A stretch of 64,000 nucleotides of DNA from Certhia americana (taxonomy: Eukaryota; Chordata; Aves; Passeriformes; Certhiidae). Each line of letters begins with the position of its first letter. Within the stretch, counting starts at the first letter, position 1. The notes below the pieces were generated by a model, which was not told the origin of the DNA, ran no database searches, and saw only the letters and a program-made list of their open reading frames with translations. A program made the position numbers and the translations under genes. The stretch spans positions 11,909,970 through 11,973,969 of the forward strand of contig CM031864.1 of assembly GCA_018697195.1 (NCBI GenBank), read 5' to 3'. This document shows positions 36,301 to 47,760 of the stretch, piece by piece.

Positions 36301-39300
36301 TCTCTTTCTCCTTATCTTTTTTGTTAGTTCATGTAATTTAACAGTGCAGGTGAAATGATGAAAACTGTGCAGACTTTTAAAACTTTTTTTAATTGACTTC
36401 ATTGTAAACTGTATGCAATTTTTTTTTCTTTGGCTATAGCCTTTAGTTTCAGCTGATTTCCACTTGTGTTTTTTGTGGAGGTTGTGTTTTGAATGCATAT
36501 TTAAATCCTTAACCATGTGCATGGGTGTCTGCAGGGCAGACTGCTGCAGTCCTTCTGGCATTAGAGGCCTCTAGTCCTCTAATGGTCCTAAAATCAGGGC
36601 CATTCAAAACTGTATTCCAGGTCAGGAGCAGATGTTTCTGGGGGCTATAATGTACCCATTTAAAGCATGATGAATTATCCAGTATTTTATAAAGCATTTT
36701 TTTCCCCTCAAGGTTTGATTCTTAGTAAATATCTTGTGTGTGGCCCTTGTAAAAGAAGTGCTTGTTAACAAAAATGGCTTTAAATGGGTTTGTTCTCCTG
36801 AAAGGCAGTCTGTTTCCAAGACCTATGCCAACTGAAACATGTCCTACTAATTATGACTGTAGGAAGACCAAGCAAATAAAAGACTGAACTGTGCTTGTGG
36901 CAGTCATTCATTGCACAAGAGGACACGCATGGAATTTATTCTCGTTGTTATTTCTTTCAGCCTGAACACAGGTGTCTGTTCTCTTTTGCTCTGGTTGTGC
37001 CCTCTTGCTGTTTGAGCTGTCCTATTGAGCATCCTTTTATGTTTCTTAGAGATTGTAAATGTTTGTTTTCTAGATTTGTTTGGTTTAAAGAATAATAATT
37101 ATATTTGCTTTGTAGTAACTGTGCCATCTAATCCATATTAAACAGTGCAACTATACATGTAGACTAGTTTCCAAGGAAACGTCATCCCCTCTCCTGCCCC
37201 CTGAACCCCTCCTGGAACTTCAGAAAGTGAAGTGTCTTACTTTAATCACGCCCTGGTTTTGCCATCCTAATCCTGAACTCTTATTTCCAACAAAATTACA
37301 GCTTTTTAAATGTTTGCAGTGCTGTTGTGAAGTTTATCATGCACCAAATGATTTAAGATCCTTAAATGGTATTGAAACAAATTGCTGCCTTCATTATGAC
37401 AGACAACAGATGAGTACATTACACTACTTAGTCTTGGCTTCTTTAACTAAAATACTGTGATTCTTTTCCATCCAGTAGTTCTGTAATTACTCCTTCTTTA
37501 TGTTCACTGTAAGAAATAAGGCAGCATTTTTTCTGTTTAAATGGCACAATCAATATAAGTCTTGTGCATTGTTGGGAAGATGATCAATTACTTCATTTAT
37601 GTATCTATCTGAGTAGAATGGTGGTTTAGTTGGGTAAAATTTGGCAAGGATACTTTCTTATTCTTTTAATTCTATTGCAAGATTTTGTAAGGTAAGTTTC
37701 AAGAAGTTGAGCATTATTTGCTGGAGTGCTGCTAGGATCTAAACTTGTCATTTGAGGAGTGTCAAATTACATCCATACTTTGATCACTAGATACCTGCTT
37801 TGGCTTACAGGCTAAGGAAAAGAAAACCTGATGACTCAGTTCAAGACAGGATTGACTAAGGTTTGGATTTGTTGGTGTGGAGTTCTCCCTCCATGGTTTA
37901 CAAAGACCAGAACCTGCTGCTGCATTTTCACACCTTCTAGAAGGCTGTACCTGTTTGTTGTTCAACTTGCTTCCTCTTTCCAGGCTTTCCACCTGTGTTG
38001 TTTTGCTGCATGTGCTGGATGGATTTTCTGGTGATCTGATGAAGTGAGGGAGGTGGTCTGGTCTGTGTTCATTGCTATGTTGACCAAATTCAGATTAATT
38101 TCTTATCAATTGCAAATAAATCAGAAAATTTGGTCTGCTGTACAGCCGTCTAAGAGAGCCTGTAAAGACAGGGTGTCTAGACAGCTTCTATATTTCATTG
38201 GTTTAAAAAAGGCATAAAAGTTAGTACACTGATAAAAGATGATGCTTAAGAGAACTGTGTTCTGAATTGGAAACTGAGAAATAAAGAATTAGGAAAAGAA
38301 GTTTTTTCAGATATTTTCATATTTCTAGCAAGGTGTTTGGAGTTACCAGTGTGTGCTGTGGCAAAATGTTAGAATTTTATATGTGAGGGATCAGCTACTT
38401 TGTGCAGACAAGTATTTAATGACATACTGCTGGTATTTTTTATTTTATCAGTGCTTTGCTTTTGAAGGGGCTCTCAGTGAAGTTACACATCCACATAGAG
38501 ATGCAGGCACACAGACTGCCTGGAGTAGTTGAATCTGTGACCGACTGCTTGTGCCCCTTGGTGCATGGGCTATGCTGGGCTGTGTTCCTGATGGAGTCAG
38601 CTTCTGGGGATGTAAGTGTGGGAGGAGCTGGGGGAGAAGGGGATGCAGCTGTCCTGGGATGCTGAGATGATCCCATGCCATCAGAAGAAAAGTGTTTTCA
38701 TAGAAGTATTGCTGAGGAGTGAAACTGGTACTTAATGTAAGCATGTCCTGTACAGACAACAGAATATATCTGAGAAATGAGCATCTTTGCTCACAAAAGT
38801 TTTCAGAAGTCTGGTAAAGTCAAACACACTTCTCCAAGGACTCTTTGCCATTGCTTTGAATTACTCCTAAGGAAATTACTTGAAGGGCTTGGAGACATGA
38901 GATGGTAAGGAATGTAGTGCAGAAATAATTGGTCCTTTTGGTTTATTAGGTTGTGTCCCTGTTGTGGAAGTTTTGTCAATAACAATAACACTGTAGAGAT
39001 ATCTGTCTGCAGTTAGTCTGTAGTTAGATCAAACATTTCATGGGGTTCTAGCTGTGTGATTTCTCCTTGAAGAAGTTGATGTATTATTTAATTTGTAACT
39101 AAATCCTGGGACATCTTGAAGAACAACATTGTTACTTATCTTTACTATTCCAGGCAAAAGTCCACTGGTTATGTACAGCACTAGCTTGAGTTTGTGAAAA
39201 TATGGCTTGCATACAGTTGATAATGATTTTGGAATATTTTCAGAGCAGAATTAAACAATTAACTTTTAAATTTGATTTGAAAGTGTAGTGTGTTTGAAGA

Positions 39301-40538
39301 AAACCTTTGAATACAGTATTTGCTGAGTTTGTGCTTGTAGCTCTTACAGAGTGATTTGATTTGTATTTTATATTCTTTTAAAAATGTATTTGCTTTTAGA
39401 TGCCTGCCTAGCACAAGAAAAATATTTCGTCATTCAGTACCAACACTCACACTTTTTCTGTAGGGGTAATAAAGATCTGTTTGCCTGGAATCAGTGCTGA
39501 GATGTGTTACCTCACAATTAGCAAGCAGACTTACTCAGGGTTGCTCTTTACAACTGTTTGGATGCTGGAGAATTAAACTGATTTTGTGTTGACATTTTAA
39601 ATGTTTCAGCCCCCCTATACAAAAATCTGTTGCTGCAGTTGGTATGCTGGCTTTTCTGCATTAGTCACATTGTGCAAAGTAGTTTCTGATGGTTTCCTTT
39701 AGTAACCTTCATATGGTAAATTAAAGCTTGAGTTCTAAGTATCTGATTGTACTGACCTTCACTTCAAGGAGGTTTTTTATTTAAGCTTCCAGCCTTCCAT
39801 CAGACAGAAACACGATCGCCGATAAAAATAAAATAAACACCTAGTCTTGCACCCTCTGCGTACTTGAACAGAAGTGTTCCTAAACGTATAGCTCTTAGTT
39901 GGGCAAATACAGGCAGCCTGCTGACTTCATTTACATTTTAAAATTTACTGCAGTGAGGGTCATTCCAATTCAAAAGAGAGTTTTTGGTAAATGAGTTGGC
40001 AAGCAGAATGACTTTGTAGTGTTTAAAGGAGCTTTGCCAAGAATTGGCTGGAAAATGCTGTGTCTGGTTGCACCTATTGAAATGAGACAGGATTTGGATT
40101 TAGTAGAATAAAATGTATGAGACTCCCTTAGTCAGTGAAGGAACTGCCATATTCTAGCATGTAATTCCTTGTGATCTCTGCCTTGAAATTGCTGATGAAG
40201 GGAGAAGAAATTTGATGACCAACAGCAATCAACCAGAAAGTATCTAATGAATGATGTAGTGATAAATGGTATTTTCTTTTATAGTTACTCTATGGAAGTT
40301 CCCAAACACTTTCGTCCTGAAATGCCAGTTTAGTGTAGGCCATATAGCATATTCAAAATATGCTGTAAATAGGTCAGGACTATATGAAGGAAAATCACCC
40401 CAGAAATCAGGAGATCCAAATCTCGTGAGAGAGCTGGGAGTTTATTTCTCTCATTTTCATGCAATCATGGGATGCCAGTATTTGTACCAAAGTGTTTGTC
40501 TCTTCATCTTGTTTCTGGCAAGTGGACTCCAGGGAGCG

Positions 40539-40574
40539 ACACATTCTCAGTGTTAAGTACCACACATTCTCAGT
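40539..40574 (+). repeat. Small tandem duplication, 13-base unit, period 23
   Basis: ACACATTCTCAGT occurs at 40539-40551 and again at 40562-40574. It looks like a local replication-slippage duplication with diverged spacer. Confidence 0.75.
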
Positions 40575-43500
40575 ATAGCTGGTTCTTCATTTGAGCAGTT
40601 GAGGAATGGGGCCTCTGGTCCAATATTTGTATAGAAATATGTATATTGTTATTACAATATGTTGTATGTAATATTTGTAACAGTAACACAAAAAAACCCT
40701 TTGAACTCTGCGCAGGTCAGATCTTGCTTTTAGGAAGTAGAGACTGGAGATAATTATTTACATTTGTTTCAGATTAGCTGTTTCCTGCCCTTCCTGTAAG
40801 AGATTATTTTTGCCTGTTTTTTTCTTTTGTACAGCCATCTATTTTGCTTATTCTTCTACTTTCTAAAAGGAAAAGAATGGTAGGAAGGAAAGAAAAAGCT
40901 TTGCTTTTTGAATAGAAACCTGCATAACATGGCTAAGGAGTGTGCTTTCTTCTTATACCTCATGGTCTACATCCAGATTAATCAAAGACACCCTGGAGGT
41001 AAAAATTCAAGGCTCTTCTGGGCTACAGAAGATAGTGTGGTCCAGAGGTGAAAAACCTCCCCAGAAATTTCCCTGCCAGAGTCCTCTGCCACTTACAGAG
41101 ATTTAGTTCTAATCTGGCACTGCATGATTCGTTTTGTTCTTAATGAGAACTTAGACTCACATTTTGCTCTGGTTCAGAGATATTTCTATGGTCATCGTGG
41201 CAAAATATGTAGCATAATACTACATTTTTAGTTAGGAGGATTGTTTTTTTATTAGTTAAAACAAGGTAGGAAATCTTTGTGAAAAGAGTTGATAAAAACC
41301 ATGGGTTTTTAGCTATATTGTCCAGTCCTCAGGATTTTTTACGCTTGAAACAGTTGCAGGTTAATACCTGGCAGTAAGTACTAAATCCATCTGTGGTGAC
41401 TGACAGATTAAGCACTAACGATTCCAGGGGAGATTAGACCACAGGTTTTGAAAGTGCAGATGTCAGAAGTATTTTTACGTCACAGTGCTGAGTTTAGCTG
41501 CCTTATGTTTTTGCATATAAACAGGGTCTATTATATCATCCTTTCTTCTTTCTTTTTTTCCTTTCCCTTTTTCTTCTCTTTTTTGGGTGTCCCATTTTCT
41601 CATTTTAGTTGCTTCACAGTGGTGCTTTTGGCGCTGTTCATCCTCAGAGAGATCAAGTGATAACTGGTGCAGCGCAGACATGAAAGGCAGTATAAGGCTG
41701 TGACCCCACTACAGGAGTTAGACGGGTGGCCTTCTGGTTGAATCTGAGAGAGGAGGAGCAAGAGCTGGGGGATTTTAGAGGGAGTTGAAGTCAGGCAATT
41801 TAGTAGCAGAATAGAAGTAGGGAAGCAGAGATGGAAGAACTAAATGAGACCTGGTTTTGGGAAAGTTGTGTCATATGGATGTGATACTTTTCAGAGCTGC
41901 CACCTTTCACCTCGGTTGCTCACAGTTTGCTAGATGTGTTTGTGTATTAATATCAGATACACTTTGAGTATGCTTATGAATCCACGTAAAGTAAGTAAAA
42001 GTCATAAAATAAGTATTTCAGGCTTAGAAGCCTTAAAATCAATGTGGGGAGAAGCAAGTTGTGTGCATGAACCCAGCAAAGTGAGAGAATGGATTCAGTT
42101 TCACCAACTAAGAGTGCAGCCAATTCTAAACAGAACTATCCACGTGTAACTGATGACCACCACTCACTGGAGTTGCAGGATGTACTGAACAGGAACAAAT
42201 GGTGCTAAAAGGTCCAGTAATATTATCAACAAACCTATTTTGTTGCATATGTGTCATTAGTGACTCTTGTTACCTTTTACTGCACTCAAGGGATGGAACA
42301 GTGCCCTAGGGAGGAGACAGTGGCCTTGCATCACTGTATTTGAGGAGAAATTGTCTTCTTCTCTCAAAATGACTATTTTGCTCCGTTTTTGTTCAGATGT
42401 TCTTTAATCTATACTGGAGGTGTGCAATTAAAGGTTCCTTGGCCTGTTTCTTTCCTCCAGTGAACCCTGAAAGAAATTAGTTTTATTATGTAGAACTCTG
42501 CATTAATATGATGATTATATTATATTTCATACATCAGGTTTCTGCTAATTGCCTGCTAGGAATTAATTCCTTTTCACTCTGCCTGTTCTTCATATGTATT
42601 TTGACTTTGGTGAAATCAGGATTCCTTGGGAGCATCAAAACCAGGTTGTAGCTGACATCTGGATATGAAGTAGGTCAGGTCAGTGTAATCTCCAGGTAGC
42701 TGATGCAGAGAATTCCCTTGCCTCTCTTGGCAGTGATTTGCTTTTAGACCTGTGATCATTCAGGTTTTTCCTCTGGCTTAGCCTGGCTGGAGCTCTGGGA
42801 GTGTTTTATCTTTGTGCTGCAGAGGTGTGGTTTGGCTTTTGGAACTGTCAGGACTTCCTTCTGCTCATTAGCTCTTGGCCATTGCAAAGGCTTTGTGTAA
42901 CACTGGTGCTTTGGCTTTTCTGTTGTGTAGTTACAATAGGCTAAGTCTTTCACTCCTAAATTGAAGTACATAACTTTCAGCTTAATGGAAGTTTTTTGGG
43001 TGAGACAGTTGCCTAGGATATAGAGGTCAGACTGAATCAGAGGTCAGAAAGGATGTGTGCCCTGCTATGCAGAAGGAATTTAACCTTTTACAAGTCTGAC
43101 TGTCAGCCTTCAGGTAGCTAAAATTAGGATTGATTAGTCTCCCTCAAGTGGTCCCTTATGCTCCATCCTTACCATGAGTTCAAGGACAAAGTTAATGTTT
43201 TGCCTGTGTTTTCTTCAGATTGAGATGTCTTCAAAGAATTGTTCTTTTCTCCCTGACTGCAGAGGAGAGCAACTCTTACAGCAACTTAACCAAAAATATC
43301 TGCCAACTAAGGGAATAATTAGCAACCAAAGAGTTTGAAAAAGCTATTAAACCTTTTCAAAGAGAAGACCATGTCTTGCCTATTCCACATTGCTTTTGAA
43401 GTTGAACTTTTTTAATTCTAGCACTGCAGAAACAATTTTGAATGGATAAGAACCAAATTGCTTCAAAGGGAGGTGGCTTCTCCAACGCTGCAATAATGTT

Positions 43501-44569
43501 GAAGGGATAGGAAACACAATAATTACAAGTTGTGCTATGCTAAAGCTCTCAGACCTAGTCATCTCTTGCAATTGTGCCACTTGCAGGAGCTGGAGGACTT
43601 CTTGGAATCTTCTCTGCTGAAGCTCATGCTTCTGCCTAAACTAGTTTGTTTGGAAAGTGTGGCAAGGGGATTATTTCTTTACCTGGCCTTCCCAGACTCA
43701 AGGTTTCTTGCATAAAAAAAAAAAGATATTTTAATATTATAAAAGAGCTTTGAAAAAAGATTCTAAATTTCTCCACTTGTGGGATGCAGTATTTATTTAA
43801 TCTAGTACTTAAAAAGTGATATTTTACACTAGATAGCTCTAGTGCTATGAGCACATTCTTGGGATACAGCCAGGCTTCCTGGTTTCCCCACAACATTTAC
43901 AAATGCACAGAGGAGATCTCTGCATGATTAATACTGGTTTTATCCAAGGCAGTGAAGTCCATTTTCATGTAAATCCTCTCTCTTAGTGTTCTTTAATAAT
44001 TAGTCAGAAATGTGAACAGAACTGTGCTGACTGATGAGTAATAAGCTGTAGCTGCTTAAGGAAAGGACTTGAGTCAGCAGGGACTGAAATGGGACCTCAG
44101 GCATGCAAAGCATCCTCTGAGTAGTTCAAGGGAGAGAGGGGCTAGCAGCAGTGAGCTGTGACCACCCACTCCTGCCAGCAGCAGAGGATGGAACTGTGCT
44201 TGTGGGGCCCTGCTGCAGAGCCAGGTGTGGTGGCACAGCCACAGTGGTGACACACCAAGGCCCTTCCCGTTGAACACTGGAGATGGATCACTGCTTGTCT
44301 GTTCCATGAATGCAGCCTGGTGTCCTGGGGACACCCTCTCTTGGGAACCTGTCCTGCCCTTCTGATTCATCTGATGAGGCAAAGCTGAAAAAAATGTGCC
44401 ATTCGTTTTGTCTTAATTACACTTTAAAAATTTGTCTGTATATTTATATAGTAAATGCAAGTCAAGGAGAGGAGAAAGAAATGGTGCTTTAATGGCAGAA
44501 AGCCTATTGAATTTTGAAGGTGTTAATCTTTCACAGTTTAATTTGTGTTGGGAACTGCTAGTGATATAA

Positions 44570-44632
44570 TTTTTTTTTTTTTTTTTTCCTTAAGCAAGTC
44601 TGAATCTTTCCTTAGAGTAAAAAAAAAAAAAA
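44570..44632 (+). repeat. T18 tract followed by A14 tract
   Basis: Eighteen T at 44570-44587 and fourteen A at 44619-44632, separated by 31 bases. Together they could fold as a T-A hairpin, but they are more likely to be independent homopolymers. Confidence 0.9.
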
Positions 44633-44935
44633 TTCTTGATCAAATAGGATTTTAGAAAAATTTTCCATTTTCTTTTGTGGTCATCTGATCAAGTCTCAAG
44701 AGTATATTATGTCCTCTTAAGCATTCTCAGTTATGACTTGGTTTGTTATGAATAAATTTACATAGCTTTTTTTGTGAAATATATTACAGCCCTCTGCAAT
44801 TTGTTTATGAATAAGATAGCATCTGCTGAACAGATTTGCTCTGCAATTTGCCTTGAATGACTGACTGTCTTCAAATGTGGCTGAAGTTAAGGCCTAATAA
44901 TCATCTGAAGTGAAGGCTGGCATTCACTTTAAGCA

Positions 44936-45095
44936 TGGAATCATAGAATCATTAAGGCTGAAAAAGACCTTCAAGGTCATTGAGTCCAGCCTTTAGCTGA
45001 TGACCACTGTGTAAACGGGATCATGGCACTCAGTGTCACATCCAGTCATTTCTTGAACAACTCCGTGCCTTTAAGCAGAAGAATGTAAGAATGTA
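44936..45095 (-). mobile_element. CR1 LINE 3' fragment, minus strand
   Basis: The + strand begins GGAATCATAGAATCATTAAG, the reverse complement of the CR1 tail, followed by AAAAGACCTTCAAGGTCATT, GAGTCCAGCC, a CACTGTGTAAACGGGATCAT segment, GGCACTCAGTGTCACATCCA and TTCTTGAACAACTCC. This is the AAAAGACCTTNAAGATCATCGAGTCCAACC class of CR1 3' ends. About 160 bases remain, moderately diverged. Confidence 0.88.
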
Positions 45096-47590
45096 TTTTT
45101 CTCTTAATTTCTGATTTCTGGTTTTGCTGCTCATCAGTGTTGGGGTAATTTTACAAAGTCTGACCATTTAGCCAGCAACTTTGAGGGCTCTTTCTACATT
45201 GTGCTAATGTCTTTCCTTGTGCTTAGACTGGACACCATTGTGTGAGTTACCTTTATTCACTAGGCTCTGGTGTCTTTTGTTGTGACTGGGGTCTGTGAGA
45301 CATCCACTGTTCATATTACAAAAGATGTGTGAATTAATATTTAGAGAATTTACCACTGAGGTTCAGCTACCACCATATCTAATTGTGCCTTGTGCCATTA
45401 CCTCAGAGCTCAGGTATGCAGGAAAGGAAGGTCCTTCTGTTCTTGGGAACTTGTATTATTGGGAAAGAGCCTCATCCTAGGAAGATGCTGGATATAAGAA
45501 AGACTGAGCAAACTCAGTTGTACTGGAAGGCAAGTCAGTTATGCATACCTTAGTCTTTTTTTTCTTGAAATTACTTTTTTTTTCAAGCAGCTCCCTGCTG
45601 CTTGAAAAAAAATGATCTTTTCGCCAGAGTGGTTTTCTGTCCTTGAACCAAACTTTTCACATGCAAACACTACTTTAAGACATTTCTTTTCAATCAGGTG
45701 TGTATTTTTCCTCTGGTGATAGTGACCTTCACACACAAGGTACTGACTGTCCCTTTTATACAAATGATCCTTCAAGCACCATCTCACTGGCCTCATGTTA
45801 TGTGATTTTCTTTTCATTCACGTACTGCTTCAAGGTGGGATGATTGGTAATAAGCTTCATGCTAACTCTGATGGCTGTATTAAGCTGAAAGAGTCATATT
45901 CAGGCTGCATCTTTATTTTGCATCAGCCTCATCTCTCATAAGAACACTTTGCTTGTTTTAGCATTGCCAGGAGCAGCCATCCGCTTGTTTTAACTGAAGG
46001 CACTGATTGTGTTGTCTCTATTTTCTGGAACTTCACTCTGTGAGTTCATTCTTTGGTGCTTTTGTATATAATTATAATCTGTGTACTTCCTTCAGTTTTA
46101 TCACCATTTAATTCAGTTTGTCTCACAGTAGCTTTACATTATTTTCTTGCGTAATTCTGAGGAAATTTGCATGATCTAGTAAATCTAATGGTTTGAACTT
46201 TGTGTACATGTGTCTGCTTCTCTATACCTAGTGTTGTCTTTGCTCTGCAAACAAGCACTGCATGAATGTTATGCAAAATGTTGTCTCCCAAGCCACTGAT
46301 CCCTGTTGCTGCCTGCCTCAATAACGTGTGTTATTTGCTTGTCTGGAAGCTGTGATGTAATTATTCTGTGCAGCACAGTTAGTGCAAATGACCCCTTACA
46401 CTAACCATTGCATTACTGTCTTGGGTATTGCTCTTCCTGATTTCCAGACTTCTTTGTATTAAGTTCATCCATGTTTTGTACTTCAGCATTTGCTTTTTCC
46501 TTGTTTTCTTACCTTCTGAGGGTACTGCATGAGTGGAATCCAAGCCTGTACCACTCATCATCTGTTTGGATGTGCTACTGCTCATTAGTTTTGCATGTAT
46601 CTGTACATCTTTATAATAGAGTTCCTGAGTATACTTAGTTGTTTCCTATATTTGTATTTCCCCTTATTAATCTGTTGCATGCTAGTTTATAAGATTTCAT
46701 GATAGCATGACTTGGCCATTTCACACAGCTTGGCAACTGACCAATCTGCTTTTTCTCCAAATGCATTATTATGTTTTTTTGGGATACGACAGAAATTGTG
46801 GGTTGAAAATTATTCTGGGCTTCTGTATAATGCGTCTGGTTTGTGCTGAAAAATCCAAATGCTGTTTGTTGCCTGTGGTAGCCATTGCCCATTACAGATG
46901 ATAATGCGACTGCTTTTATTTGAGTTCTCTCTGTCAAACTTCACTGCAATTTTTCATTGTGATTAGAAGGGTTTCCAGTTTCTAGTTAAATGCCTTTCAT
47001 GTTGGTCTGCTCAGGGATAGGTCTGTGTTCCATTGTCATGATCACTTTTAGTTATCTGAGTGTGTGTGCAGGAGGGAAATTCGGCATTTTTAGCTTCTGA
47101 TACTAAGTATCTGAAGGAGCTAATTCATTTCTATCACCAAGTTAACTGCAGGAGAATAAATGGGGGTGGAGCCAAGGAGGCTAATGTAAACTTTTTGCCT
47201 GTTTCTGTTTTTCCCCATCTTCTCAAGCACTCTTAAATGGAGAGCTGTCTAGATGTTGCCTCATATGAATATGCCATAAAATCATAGCAGTATAATCATT
47301 CATAAAACAACAAGCTTGAGAAAATAATATCTTTCCTGTTGGGTTTGCCTTTTTTTGTTCTTTATGGTTAATTTGCCTGAAAATTAGATGAACAGAGACT
47401 GGTTACCTCATTAATGAACACTTGTATAATCCTTGGAAACTTGTGAATAAAAAACTTGATTGAACTGCAAAATTGGTGGTAGCGATGGCAGTCTTTGTTC
47501 ATGCTCATTTTCATTATTGCAGCCTCACCTGGTTTTCCCTCCTCACCTATACTTCAGCACTTTCTTCTCTGCACATAACAGTCTCAACAG
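45095..47590. other. Gene-free unique DNA
   Basis: Nothing recognised except the perfect hairpin at 45576. Open frames reach 100 codons on the minus strand (46635-46937), with no domain. Confidence 0.6.
45576..45612. other. Perfect 16-bp inverted repeat with 5-base loop
   Basis: TTTTTTTTCAAGCAGC (45576-45591) and GCTGCTTGAAAAAAAA (45597-45612) are exact reverse complements around TCCCT. It is the longest perfect hairpin I found in the window. In RNA from either strand it would fold strongly. At 37 bases it is shorter than a microRNA precursor. It could arise by template-switching replication error, which commonly makes such perfect short hairpins. Confidence 0.9.
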
Positions 47591-47604
47591 CTTGGATTTT
47601 GAAA

Positions 47605-47760
47605 AAGAGTATAAATGCCTTGCTTGGTTAGACCAATTGTCCACATAGCCCATAGCTCTGTTCCAATAGCAGCAGCAATCCCCAGCGTCCACCATCATTG
47701 ACTTTGGGATCTTGGAGATACATTCCCTGTCCTTTATCATATGTTAATGGACAGATTTTG
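47605..47760. repeat. Old retroelement fragment, class uncertain
   Basis: CTTGGTTAGACCAATTGTCC followed by ACATAGCCCATAGCTCTGTT and CCAATAGCAGC resembles a repeat frequent in turtles and crocodilians whose recalled form is GGTCAGACCAATGGTCCATC, TAGCCCAGTATCCTGT and an AATAGTGGCCA-like stretch. The downstream CATTCCCTGTCCTTTATCAT also fits loosely. If right, the insertion predates birds. The match decays to the right and I cannot assign strand or family firmly. Confidence 0.4.

Larger units (their letters stand above)
28115..44930. other. Gene-free AT-rich DNA, mostly unique
   Basis: About 17 kb without a supported gene. It contains the CTCF-like site at 30879, two long T tracts, a hairpin at 33311, an old repeat core at 32640, a CpG-retaining patch near 39810 and GC-richer patches at about 38500-38660 and 44090-44360. 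The last two give longer overlapping open frames on both strands, with no domain recognised. A good donor-like AAGGTAAGT occurs on the + strand at about 37690 and another on the minus strand near 28970, but neither pairs with an acceptor and an open frame. Confidence 0.55.

Noticed and set aside
37680..37700. Strong donor-like TAAGGTAAGTTT on the + strand
   Set aside because: No acceptor with an open, protein-like segment lies upstream.
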